Of a stretch of 64,000 bases of DNA, positions 10,711 to 21,729 are shown piece by piece. A program made the translations under genes and the position numbers. The notes beneath the pieces are model-generated. The model made no database searches, was not told where the DNA came from, and saw nothing but the letters and a program-made list of their open reading frames with translations. Each line of letters begins with the position of its first letter. Within the stretch, counting starts at the first letter, position 1. Source of the stretch: Euborellia annulipes (taxonomy: Eukaryota; Arthropoda; Insecta; Dermaptera; Anisolabididae); NCBI GenBank assembly GCA_023213315.1, contig JAKCPI010004937.1:1-64000 (forward strand), written 5' to 3'.

Positions 10711-12894
10711 TAAAATTTCCAAGTAATTATTTATATGTTACCTAAATATACCGTTTGACTATCCCTTTTTTGCATAAATCATAATTAAATTCGACCAGCT
10801 TTTATGACAAACACCTTGATAATTATAGATATAAAATATCTATTTTCCTTGCAAGGTCAAGTCGAATAAAATAAAAAAAAATTTAGAATTTTACTGCATA
10901 GACCTCATTTCATAACTAGTACATCCTATTAGTACCATATTATTTTTTGAACTTTAATTACTAATCTTTAATTTAGACAATTTCATCCAATCATTAATAA
11001 TAAAAAAAAAAACTCATATTTTAATTAATTTTTCTGCGATTAAATATCTTTAAAAGAAAATAAATTCTTCTATAGGTATAGTTTTAATATGTCTGGGTTT
11101 GACACTCTACTTATACTTGTCATCAAGTGGTTCTCACTTGTGAAAAATATAATTTTAATTTATTGTCAAATATCGGAAACCATTTACAATTTCTTTTATC
11201 CAGCATCGTATTTTCTAAAGAATTATATGGTGACATTTGTGTCTAACTATTATAAATGAAATTTTTTTTTTTTGAGAATTGAATAAAGAATGACAGAAAA
11301 ACATTCATAAAAAAAGACTACGCTACTCGAATTTTCTCCACCAAAGCTATTAAATGAAAAATGTCGGAGGTTTTAATATCCTTTCCCTTTTAACTTAATC
11401 ATAAATGTTAGCGAATCAATGAAAAATATTTCCTTCCTTTTTCCTAAAGAAATATATTATTCTCTACTTTTCTTTACTTCATGTATAAGAGATTTATAAT
11501 TAAATTAAAAAAATATCTTTAGATAGTTTACTCTAATAAAAAAAATGCAGTTACTGATTTATAGGGCTACTATTAATTTTACTAAACTAGTTTGGGAGTA
11601 ATAAGCTTCAAAATTACTTTTCAAGTAACTAGAGGTCATTGTAATTCATTAATATAAATAAATAATTTGCTAATAATCTTATAATTGAATATAATTTTTT
11701 ATTTAATAATATAATACCTCGTATATTATAAATTTTTAATAATTTCAATTTAACGGGCAAAGCAATCATGGTCTAATTTAAACATTAAGTTCCGGGATGA
11801 CTGAGCTGGAGCTCGGTGTTTTATAAAATTGGAAAAAACTAAAAAAGTACAATACATTAGTAAAGTGTTAGTACTCGAAGTTTCCCAAAGCGTGTATTCC
11901 CCGTGAAGGTATGCAACCCGTAGAAAGTATTTCCCTTTTAATTTCCTCTCTTTAAGGCGTTTTATTTATTTATTTTTTTTTTTGTTTTTGTTTCCGCATT
12001 GAAAATACATTTAGGATTGTTTAGAACTTGAAAAACTTTTAAAAATTTAATTAATCCAAATAATTCACCTTTAAATAATTAAAATTAATTACACTCTGAC
12101 CGTTAAAAGAGAAACCTAAAGGGTTTTAAAGGCTTCACTTAAGAAGAATCACGGATGAAGAGAAAGGGAGTTGCTTAGCTAGTAAAAATATTAGAAATTT
12201 AGTGGTTTTGTGATTCTATTGAAGGAAGTTTTGGAGTCTCTGAGCTAGATTATCTGTCAATTATTCTCATATTATAGTAAACAAAAGGCATTGTCGTTTT
12301 GGCATGTAAAAATAGGCTATTTTTAATTTTTGATCTCACTTGTCAGAACAATGAATAAACACTTTAAAAATAAACGAAATATTATATACGTATATATTTA
12401 AAATTAAAAGTACTGTAGACTCAGAGTTTTGATTGAGAAAATAAAAATTATTTAATGAATAAATTTATTTATTTTCGCTTTCGTTGTTTTGCCTAACCAA
12501 AGTTATGCTTTTAAATTAAACATAAACGGAAATTCGAAACCCGCCCCCAAATTACATTACGATAAATGTGAATTAGGTCAAGCCTTTTATTTTTTATTCC
12601 CTTATGTCCGTCTCATGGTTCGTTAACCACCTGTTGGGAACAAATATATTTTTAGATCTAAATGGAATCAGTAATAAATACGCTCTGTTTACATAAAACA
12701 TAGAATAAAAATATAATATAATTGAATAACATAATTAATAAACAAGCATAAATTATACCGATTATTTAATTGTGTGTTTTTAAATAAAATAAATCTCTTA
12801 GCTTTAAAACTGACTGATTAATATATTATTAGCCATAATTTGCTGCACACTAAAGATCTACAATAAATTTTTTTGAATAAATTTCAACAAATTT
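10711..12894. other. AT-rich DNA with a DHE remnant
   Basis: Only a short DHE-like remnant is recognisable at about 11827-11880 (taaagtgttagtactc). Nothing else supports a gene or element. Confidence 0.5.
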
Positions 12895-13458
12895 AGTGAT
12901 TGATTGATGTTGTGGGTCTTCTCTGCCTCGGGTACAAGGCCCCTGAGATCAATCTACGAATGGTTCATGCCCAACCCTCAGGCCATAGGTGCCTGGAACT
13001 GGAGATTATATTCCCATTGCTCCAGTAGAGACGCTCGACTTGGCTGAATTTTTTCGGCAAGCCGGGTTAGAACTCGAGACCAATTTTACCTCGAATTACT
13101 AAGCCCCAGGTTATCGCCTCCAAATTTAGTGATTAGTATTGCTTTGATATTGTTTTAGTATTGTATTGATCTTGTTTTACTATTGTTTTAATTTTATTTT
13201 ATTATTGTATTTTTATTGCTTTATGTTTGTTTTATTATTGTATTTTTATTCCTTTGTTTGTTTTATTATTGTATTTTTAGTGCTTTGTTTGTTTTATTAT
13301 TGTATTTTTATTGCTTTGTTTGTTTTATTATTGTATTTTTAGTGCTTTGTTTGTTTTATTATTGTATTTTACATAGATATTTTGTAATTTTATATGTATA
13401 TGTATTGTGAGGAATGGCCGAGTAGCTCTACCTTAAATAAATAAAAAAAAAAAAAAAA
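12895..13458 (+). mobile_element. Possible SINE-like retroelement with internal tandem repeats
   Basis: A less AT-rich 5' part (12900-13130) is followed by 31-bp tandem repeats, a unique tail (gaggaatggccgagtagctc, 13410-13429) and an ataaataaa/A-rich 3' end at 13435-13457. That order fits a short retroelement. The reverse strand of the 5' part has a weak tRNA-like block (ctcgagttctaacccgg), so orientation is not certain. Confidence 0.4.
13225..13368 (+). repeat. 31-bp tandem repeat, about 4.5 copies
   Basis: Unit tttgttttattattgtattt plus a ttattgcttt/ttagtgcttt alternation, so neighbouring units differ at one position in an alternating pattern. The open frame across it (Leu/Phe/Tyr/Cys rich) only reflects the repeat. 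Confidence 0.9.
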
Positions 13459-14289
13459 TTATGTGCATTCTCCAATATTTGTAAAAGAACTAACTGTCTT
13501 AAATAATTTTATAAGGGTGTCCCAGGAGTTTTCAATTCTTATTTGGAAATGTGTCTCATTTTCTAGTAAAGAGTGATGACCATTATTATTAACTCTTTCT
13601 TCTGATAAACTGCTTATTACTTTGTTTACGTGAATTATCCCACGATACTGAATCAAATTGAAAAAGAAAAATACACTTAAATTAGAGTAGGGACCGAAAT
13701 TGCCTCCATTTTTAACGGTTTAAAATACCAATGGCTATCTAATAAATGATTAAATTCTTCAATTTAAATAATTCTTTAGATTAAAAGTTGTTTTTCTTTT
13801 GTTAAGCTTCTCTTCGAGACAAAGGGGCTTAAATTCAAATGGAAATAACAGAATAGCGAATTCCACCACCACTGATAAGTCGTGTCCTTCGCGGTGAACT
13901 ATTGGCCAAACGAGGGACACATTCCACACCATTCCTCTAGAGACCCTGGAATTTCAGGGCTTGTTAGAGCCTTAGGGCGCCGGCTAAAGGACAGATGTGG
14001 CAATTTCGTACCTTCTCGAATATTCAATTACCTTCAGACCTCGTTGTTCAGTCGTGGTTGGTGAAAAACCAAAAACGAAAGGGATAGAGACATTTTTTTT
14101 TCAAGCACATGTTTTATTAATTAAATGAATATTTTCGTTTTTTAAACTAAATTAATTAGAAATGACATGAATATCAAATTTATGTATACACTGAGAGTAT
14201 AATACATTGTTTATTTTTATTTATTTGAAAGAGGAGGGGAAGGGGAGAGTCATATATTTATTTAATCATTAGATTCATAACTTCAAATT
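13459..14289. other. Spacer with a less AT-rich unique block
   Basis: 13800-14075 stands out as unique and less AT-rich, with a gataag site and a ctattggcca CCAAT-type site. A 60-codon frame crosses it (13882-14064, +) but starts at GTG and has no coding signature I recognise. It could be a regulatory block or a non-coding exon. Confidence 0.35.
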
Positions 14290-14290
14290 T

Positions 14291-14694
14291 TACTTTCTCT
14301 TACATCTATATATGTTAATATATATATATATAGAAAGTATTGGATTCATGTCAAAAATTCGATGTCGAGATTTTGATGGATATACACGTTTTGAGGTCTC
14401 CTGAATCCAAAAAAGTGGTTTTCGCGACATGGTCTGTCTGTCTGTTCTGTGTGTCTGTACCCAATTTAAAGATTGAAGGAATTAGGCTAGGTGGTTGAAA
14501 TTTTATATTTTCATTTAGACACCCTCCTGGAGCGTGAAAATAAGCTTTTAAACAAAATCGACCAAAGAGTACTAGTACTTAACTGATGTACTTTTTCGGT
14601 TTTTTGATTTTCTCAAAATTAGCTTCAACGATTTTGATTAAAATTCAAAAATCATTCTCTCTATACATTTCATATATAGGGTAAGAGAAAGTAA
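14291..14694 (-). mobile_element. DHE derivative with a small hairpin at both ends
   Basis: Starts with the usual small hairpin (actttctcttacatctatat) and runs through the body, but instead of reaching the large hairpin it ends at 14657-14694 with a second small-type hairpin (ctctctatacatttcatata, then gggtaagagaaagta). The same variant hairpin occurs alone at 26580-26627, so this is a recombined or deleted form. Confidence 0.8.
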
Positions 14695-15639
14695 AAATTG
14701 ATTGTCCTATCTTATAACTTATATATATAAAAAAAAATTTGACATACGAAAACCTTTTCAAAATTAAATGGAGGATAAAAAATTCATCGAGCATGAATAT
14801 TCAAGTGAAAAATCAAATCTACTTATGTTTATTTTATCCCACATTTATCATCTTGATGGGAAATACATTTAATAAAAAAGCACTATATCTTCTTTTCGAC
14901 CTCTGTTTCCAATTCATCACTAATCCCTTATAGAGAATATTGAATTTCAAACATTTTTATTCTTTTTATCGAGGTATAAATATAATAAGCAGACGTGTGG
15001 AGTTCATAAATTCTATTTAAATCTCCAAAAATAAAAGATGAATTCTATTAGCATAAGTAAGATAGAAGTGATTCATTGAGGATCATCACTTAGAACAAAA
15101 ATAATTTTTTATTAATTATTCTCTGTTTGATTAAACACGACAAGTATAAAAATTTAAAATATGCCTACATATAATTATTTATACCCACCCTCTTTTGGCG
15201 AAATTTGTATATCACAGAATGAGAAAAAAAAAAAAATTGGAATATTATCGAATATGTTTTCACTGATAAGTGAATTTAATTAGGGTAATTATAGAGGCTT
15301 AAGCTAATTTTGATATGATAGATTTATGATTGAATGACCCTTATGACGTTCATTATCCCATAATCTTTGGATATCCTAAATAATCTAATTAAATATTTAT
15401 AAAACAAAATAATTATTTTGACTCACAAAATAAAACAGTTTTTGTCCCGGGCAAAAAAAAAAATTATTTTAATTGAATTTGCTTCCAATTACAAATAAAT
15501 TGTAAGTCGTGGTCTCAATAGCCTCAAATGCCGAAAAAGACTTGAAAACAATTTTTCTAATTGCCAGAATTTTTTAATCGTTTCAAAGTTTTTTTGGGCA
15601 AAAAATAGACCTTAGGGGTGTTGTCTCTCCAAAAAAAAA
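14695..15639. other. AT-rich spacer with an S2 tail fragment
   Basis: 15505-15545 (gtggtctcaatagcctcaaa and tgccgaaaaagac) is the 3' tail of an S2-type SINE. The rest shows nothing. Confidence 0.55.
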
Positions 15640-15981
15640 ATATATATAGGGTAAGAGAAAGTAAAAACTGGTGTGACTGGTCCCACCAGATTTTTCGTGT
15701 CGACGTATATTTAGTTTCTCCCGAGATATTAGAATTCAAGATGTAAAATCTATAATTAGGCCTATGGGAAAATATTTATATTTTGATATGGCAACCATTT
15801 CTCTTATCTTTCCTATGAAGTACAAAAGTAAAGTGTGCTTCAAAAGATTTAACCACTTTTTTGGATTTAGGGACCTCAAAACGTGTATATCCATCAAAAT
15901 CTTAATATTAACATCGAATTTTTGACATGAATCCAATATTTTCTCTCTATATATTAACATATATAGGTAAGAGAAAGTAGA
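15640..15981 (+). mobile_element. Internally deleted DHE (about 340 bp)
   Basis: A small-hairpin tail (gggtaagagaaagtaaaa) abuts a shortened large hairpin (actggtgtgactggtcccac and ccagatttttcgtgtcgacg). The body then jumps from gtgcttcaaaagattt directly to aaccacttttttggattt, removing the middle third, and ends with a complete small hairpin at 15981. Confidence 0.85.
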
Positions 15982-16064
15982 AATACACATTTTTAAATTA
16001 AAATATTAGTATAGAGTAGGATATTAATTATGAAATTAAAAACTCTTTCTCTCTTTGATTTCAG

Positions 16065-16153
16065 TGAGTTCACTCGGTGATGGCGTTTGATCTTTTCGTC
16101 TCTCCAAAGTAAACCTTTAAAATCAACTTACTTCACATTAATCATCAGGCATG
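16065..16153 (+). other. Candidate exon ending in a start codon
   Basis: A good acceptor (ctctttctctctttgatttc then ag, ending 16064) precedes 89 bp that are less AT-rich than the surroundings, followed by a strong donor gtgagt at 16154. The exon ends ggcATG, so the ATG would join the next exon in phase 0. An internal short frame (ATGGCGTTTGATC to TAA, 10 codons) would act as an upstream ORF. No downstream partner exon was identified. Confidence 0.4.
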
Positions 16154-18011
16154 GTGAGTTATAATCAAATAGCCCTATATTTTAATCGAAAGAAATTATA
16201 TAGTGCCCTAGTGTAATTATTTATCTAGTTATATTGAGCTTAAATAAATATATTTAAGTACTATTTCTAAACAAATACTTATTTCTAATTGAATATTTTT
16301 TCTTGATATCTTTGCTTCACTTTTAATTTAATTAGCTATCCCGCGGATAAGCTAGTTGACTATGACTTTCGAATCTAGTTAAGCTAATCATATGAAAAAC
16401 TTTCCCTCAGATAGGTGTGTTATATGTGAAAAAAATCATTTTTTTTAGCTTGAAAATGAAGCTTGTTCTTGTTTACTATATCGATGATTTTCTATCTGTC
16501 GGATAAATTTGCTAGTTGACTAAAAGTAAAACAACCGGACTTTATTCTTGTTAATTCATTTTCTCAAAATTTTTATCCTCAGATATGTCGAGAAGTTTTA
16601 TTTTCCCTTAGCAATGTTTTTTTTTATTAAAATCTAAAAAAAATTGTTGAATATTTTCAAAGTTAAGAAAAAAAGTTTTATTAATTATATTTTAATTTAT
16701 TATACATTGTCTCTGGAAATTTATTGCATATTCTAACTTCTAAGATCGACTTCTCCCTTTTTACTTATATTTCTTCTTCTTCTTCAACCTGATCAGAATA
16801 ATTTTCCTTCAACTTTATGGGTTATTACAAAAAAAAAAAAGATATACATTTCCAAAGGAGAATAGGATGGTGGAATAGAGAGAGAGAGAAATTCCAATTT
16901 AATTTTAATCAAGACCTGCGGCTGACTCTTGTCTTCAGAGAGTCAAAACGAGAAAGAGAGACAGACAGGGTGACTAATGAGTTGGTTCGATTTTTGCTGA
17001 TGCAAGGAAACCGCAGTCAGAAGTCATGATTAATATCAACTCATGATGTTGTTGTGTCCAAAAGGGAATAGAAGACAGAGGGGATGGGATAGTTACTCGA
17101 TTTGTCTTCTATTTCCTTCAAGAAAATGTGTTTGTTTCCTTTTAAGAGAGAAAATAGAGAGATGAGGCTTTTCAGCATCTTTGGATGCATTCTTACATAT
17201 TCCCTTTATTTTTAAAAATGAATTCTATATATCGATAATTTTTTGGTCATTGGCCTAATCTTCAAAGATTGGATTTTTGTTTTTTAATTCTAATGGTATC
17301 TTTTATCGTTCCTACAAAGGGGGTAATTGAAATTGAAAATTCTCCAATTATCTAAATAATTATTGTAGTTATTAGTCATTATATTCTTACATTAATTTTT
17401 GAGCCCCCTAAGAATTTTGACTTCAATGTTGGGCGAAATCCACTAAAAACGGATCGCAATCCGATCAGTTGATCTAGATCTAAATCCAGATCCTGAATAG
17501 GATCTTCGGATAATGCACCTTGTTATTATTTTCTATCTACCAAAATTATTGGAAATATTATTTTAAACTCTTGACCATTCTTTTTTTTTTTTTTTTTCAA
17601 ATTATCAATTTAGTTATTTAATCATCCACCAGATTTCTCATTGAATTAAGATATAGTTATACATAGAGGTATATGGTAATCACAGAACTGGAAAGTGTGT
17701 TATAGAATTCTTGTAAGATTATGGATGGGCATATCTTGCGCATCATCCTGTATATACAATAATAGATTAATCCAATATCACGGAAAGCCCCTCCGCTGGC
17801 GAAATTTGACGAAGGGCCAACCCTACGAAACTAAACCCTCCCATTTAATTAATTTGATTAAATCACTTGTGCAGTCAGGCTTCGAGAGATAATAGACATC
17901 AGCCATAGTCTGTTTCACTTGTTAATTTCGAAACTCGGCCATTCCATCAGTTGCAAAATTTAATCAATAACTTTTTTGTTTTGTTTTAAAATGATTTATT
18001 ATACATATGGT
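16154..18011. other. Possible intron or intergenic DNA with unique islands
   Basis: An imperfect direct duplication spaced about 160 bp is visible (gctagttgacta near 16351 and 16512, each followed by a cctcagata block near 16410 and 16580). Less AT-rich unique segments at 16900-17110 (with tgactaat, AP-1-like) and 17690-17950 (with agattaatcc, Otx/bicoid-like) could be regulatory. A gatc-rich patch at 17445-17515 resembles 35055-35660. Confidence 0.35.
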
Positions 18012-18266
18012 AAGTTAACAAATTGCCCAAGGGGCTTGGAGTAGTTGGTAGCGTGCCTACCTTCCATACCGAACGTCTCGGGTTCGGATCCCAGGCAGTC
18101 CGATAATTTTATTTAAGGCATTTGGATACCAAATGACTTAAATAAAAATGCCTGGACCCCACAATTGATATATTAAACATACTGATTATCGTCAAAAGTC
18201 TTAAATGGCCTCAGTTGCCGAAAAGACTGTGTGAATGTGTGTGTGAATGAGAAAAAAGTGTGAATG

Positions 18267-18299
<33 letters not shown>

Positions 18300-18310
18300 T
18301 TAACAAATTG
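18012..18310 (+). mobile_element. S1 SINE, full length with 14-bp target duplication
   Basis: Target duplication aagttaacaaattg at 18012-18025 and 18297-18310. The tRNA-derived head (ggggcttggagtagttggta, B-box gggttcggatccca) starts at 18026, followed by the S1 body with an inner inverted pair (catttggataccaaatg) and the tail block ggcctcagttgccgaaaaga, a gtgtgaatg-rich stretch and a long A-tail. This is the hallmark of LINE-mobilised pol III retroposition and serves as the reference copy. Confidence 0.95.
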
Positions 18311-19305
18311 TAGCTTAGACGAGGATGAATACTTTTGTATTTGTACCCCCCCCCCCTCCCCCCTGGCCCTATACTGGACTTTGAGATGTGCCTCGGACAA
18401 GAGAATATGGAAATAGACTAAAGGCCAGTTAAAGATCGAGTTGAAAACTAATTTGCCACTTAATAAACTAAGCAAACTAATGGAAAATATTAAAACCCAA
18501 CAGGGATTTGACCCTTATTTGCAATAATATCCATACCTTTCTTACATAAGATCGGGATATGATAATTAATAAAACTTTATGAATTTATTTTGTATTGTAA
18601 AAAAATATTTAATTTCATCAAGAACCCATCAACATAACATTATTAAAATAATTTACACGGTTCCCCTTCTTCAAGATTATCAATATTGACATTTGTCAAC
18701 ATCTCTAACCTGTCGACCACAGGAGGGTAGGTTAAATAAATCTGTCAAGTCAAATGGCCTCAGCAGCCGCGAAATGACAAAAAAATTTATTAATTATTAT
18801 TTTTAGTTCGTTTTTACTTTTATTTTATTAATCAATTATAAAAATTAGAATTATAACGATACCTTCCTTCTCTATGAATCGACCAGCATTAGATTAGATA
18901 AAATCTTCATCATTCAGCATAACTCCACTTACCTAAAACAAAAGAAAAAAGTAAAGATATATTAATTTTGAGTTTTTCTTTAAGCTTGAGGAGTTCACCC
19001 TACCCTATTAGGGCATCGGCTGTTAGACTAGCCTGCCATCTATTGCAAGAATGCTGAACTAATTTGACATTTGATTTTTAAATAATCATCTAAGCTTATT
19101 TTAAAAATTTCTTAATTAATATGTGATTAATAATAACAATAAATTCATTTTTAAATTAAAAAAAAAAAAAATTAAAGATTATTGGGACAGATTGTTTTTT
19201 TGTATTTGCTTGATAACAAAAAAATTAATTACGATAATTTTTTAATAAGTCATTAAAAAAATTACAGCTCGATGTCTCAATAATCTCTTATGAATTTAAT
19301 TCATT
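18311..19305. other. Spacer with an S3/S1 tail fragment
   Basis: A C-run (18348-18362) is present. 18675-18785 carries atcaatattgacatttgtca and ends in caaatggcctcagcagccg, a fused S3 body and SINE tail. Nothing else was recognised. Confidence 0.5.
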
Positions 19306-19986
19306 AAAAAAAATCTGGTGTGACCTGCGCACAGCACACAACTTTCTCTTACCTTCGGTAATCGAAAGTTGTGTTCTGTGCTTGTCCACCAGATTTTTTG
19401 TGTCGACATGTATTTAGTTCCCGGTAGTAGGGAATATTTGAATTCAGATGTAAAATTTATAAGTATGGGAAAATATTTATATTTTGTTACCATGGCAACC
19501 ATTTCTCCTATCTTTCCTATGAAGCACAAGAGTAAAGTGTGCTTCAAACAATTTTGAGGGCAAAACGAGAATATACATTTGAAAGAGCATCTAAAAAATA
19601 ATTGATTTTTGAATTTTAATCAAAATCGTTAGAGCGAATTTTGAGAAAATCGAAAAAAACTGAAAAAGTACATCAGTAAAGTACTAGTAGTCTTTGGGCG
19701 ATTTTGATTAAAAGCTTATTTTTCCGGTCCCGGGGGTGATTAACTTAAATATAAAATTTCAGCCTCATAGCTCAATTCCTTCATGCTTAAAATTGAACAC
19801 ACACCCACCCACACACCCACCCACCCACCCACCCACAGACAGACCATGTCGCGAAAACCACTTTTTTGGATTCAGGGGACCTCAAAACGTAAAGATCCAT
19901 CAAAATCTCGACATCGAATTTTTGACATGAATCCAATACTTTCTCTCTATATATATATTACATATATACATAGGTAAGAGAAAGTA
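19306..19986 (+). mobile_element. DHE reference copy, complete
   Basis: Large end hairpin 19308-19399: outer arms aatctggtgtgac/gtccaccagatt, inner arms cgcacagcacacaactttc/gaaagttgtgttctgtgc, and a tip ttaccttcggtaa. The body follows, with an agtactagta core (19680-19689), a ca/ccca microsatellite at 19798-19835 and a conserved end block catgtcgcgaaaaccacttt (19846-19865). The small end hairpin spans 19937-19986 (tactttctctct/ggtaagagaaagta). Both hairpins share ctttctcttacc or its complement. It has no terminal inverted repeat between its two ends, no consistent protein and A-rich flanks, so it matches no class I can name. Confidence 0.9.
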
Positions 19987-20110
19987 AAAAACCGCATTGA
20001 AAAATTCCTTGTAATAGGCTAGTTTTTTTTAAAGTACGTTTAGACGACGTTCCTGAACCCCCTTAAAACTTAGATATTTTGTGTTATTTTCAGAAGTCGT
20101 CAAATTACTT

Positions 20111-20145
20111 CTGAAGATGATACAGTGAGTGTAGAAATACGTATT
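20111..20145 (+). ncRNA. Hammerhead-like core, degenerate
   Basis: CTGAAGA (20111-20117), a possible tACA/TGTa stem II, then GAAA (20133-20136) followed by palindromic tacgtatt. No usable stem I was found. It is probably a relic of the hammerhead-bearing elements seen elsewhere in the window. Confidence 0.35.
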
Positions 20146-20349
20146 AAGTATTAAATAGTCATATAAAAGATAATATGATGTGCATAAATTTATTTGTATT
20201 TAATTAATAAGTATCCAAATAGTCATCTCAATTCATTAATAGGTTTTTCGATTAATTACTCCAGAATTCGTATAGACTGAACATTAATAGTTTTTTTTTA
20301 CGTTTTTTTTTTTTTGCATCTTAGGCAATATATAAAAAATACACAAATA

Positions 20350-20575
20350 GGCTTTATTTAGGTCTTATTTTGATACAAATTATCCAGGCACATTTATTTA
20401 CACCATTTGGTATTCAAATGATTTCAATACATATAAATATTCATCGGACTGGCCTCTGGGGCCCGAACCCACTTCCCTTGGCTTTTAAATTATCAATAAT
20501 GATATTTGTCAATACCACTAACCTCTCGAGAGGGAGGGGGGACATGTTCAATTTGATAATTTCTAACAAATAATT
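20350..20575 (-). mobile_element. S3 SINE, minus orientation
   Basis: Contains the shared SINE body (catttggtattcaaatgatt), a tRNA-like B-box complement (ggggcccgaacccacttccc) and the S3-specific block attatcaataatgatatttg with ctaacctctcgagaggga. The same specific block recurs at 18675-18785 and, in the other orientation, at 63664-63850. Confidence 0.65.
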
Positions 20576-20697
20576 TTTTCTAACTTCTACACTTATCAAT
20601 GGATTGTCCATTTGGGTTGTCTAGCTTCAAACCCGAACCACATTTATTCATTGAAATAAAAGATGCTTAGGGTTTTGAAGTTCTCTTTGTTTTTTCC

Positions 20698-20815
20698 GTC
20701 TATTTCATATTTATTTCATTTGATTGGTAGTCAAATAAATGATTGTCGCTTAGGATAGGAAACGAACCTCTGACCTCTAGCACTGCAGCGAGTACTCTAT
20801 CACTGCCATGTCGCA
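20698..20815 (-). mobile_element. S2 SINE fragment
   Basis: The body (tatttatttcatttgattgg) and tRNA-like head (aacgaacctctgacctctag, then a worn A-box region to 20815) are present. The tail is mostly missing. Confidence 0.7.
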
Positions 20816-21450
20816 GAGGATCATTAGATTTGTTTTTTATTTCTTAATTTAATTATTTATTACTTCCGCATAATTTTCTCTAAAGAGCTTTTTTTTAATG
20901 CTATAGTTAGTTCGAGACTTTGGTTTTTTGAGCCAAAAACTTTTGACTTGAGGTCAAACGAAAGAGATGTTTAACTTTTTATATAGAGGGAGCAAAACGG
21001 TCGGTCTTTTTTTTTCCTCTCTTTTTCCCCTCACTCTGTGAAACTCTCTGTTCAACATTTCAATGTGTTAAGAGATGAATTGCGACTACGTCTCTCCTTT
21101 TATTTTCTAAAAAGATCCTTTCTTAATTTGTTAAGAAATCGCAGTCATTTTCAAGTCAATTTAAACTTTTTCATTAAAGTAACGATATTTTAAAAACAGA
21201 TTATTTATTGGATCATATTTCTTCTGTTATTAATTTCTTTTAGCTAGAAAGGTTCCACGCTCACTTACTTTTTGATCGTTGAACTAACTAAAAATAAGAT
21301 GTGGGGTTTAATAAAGTAAAAATTTTTAAATCTTTTTATATAGGAAGTTATTGAATAAGGACAATTAATGGATGGATATGATACTAGCAGAACTGTGTCC
21401 TATTGAATTATGGTCACCGTATCATTGAATAAAATTTAATAGAAGCAATT
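20816..21450. other. AT-rich spacer, no feature
   Basis: No frame or known repeat. A small inverted pair (tttggttttttgagccaaaa) lies near 20930. Confidence 0.5.
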
Positions 21451-21729
21451 TTTACTTTCTCTTACCTCTATGTATGTTAATATATATGTAATATATATAG
21501 AGAGAAAGTATTGGATTCATGTCAAAAATTCGATGTCGAGATTTTGATGGATATACACGTTTTGAGGTCCCCTGAATCCAAAAAAGTGGTTTGGGGTCGC
21601 TACATGGTCTCTCTGTGTGTCTGTGAACAAAATATCTCAAGAACACCTATGAGGTTGAAATTTTATATTTAAGTTAGGTATCCTCCTGGCACGTGACTCG
21701 AAGCTTTTGAACTAGTACTTTACTGATTA
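21451..21729 (-). mobile_element. DHE, truncated
   Basis: A complete small hairpin (actttctcttacctctatgt to agagagaaagta) and about 230 bp of body, stopping just after the agtactagtact palindrome region (gaactagtactttactgatt). The large-hairpin end is missing. Confidence 0.85.

Noticed and set aside
13216..13410. Cys/Phe/Leu-rich 64-codon frame
   Set aside because: It is a direct product of the 31-bp tandem repeat.
18026..18120. tRNA gene
   Set aside because: Box-like sequences belong to a SINE head with a long body, A-tail and target duplication; no cloverleaf with a proper anticodon arm was found.
19306..19986. Helitron identity for DHE
   Set aside because: A TC start and a 3' hairpin are suggestive, but the end is gaaagta rather than CTRR and there is a second, larger hairpin at the other end.
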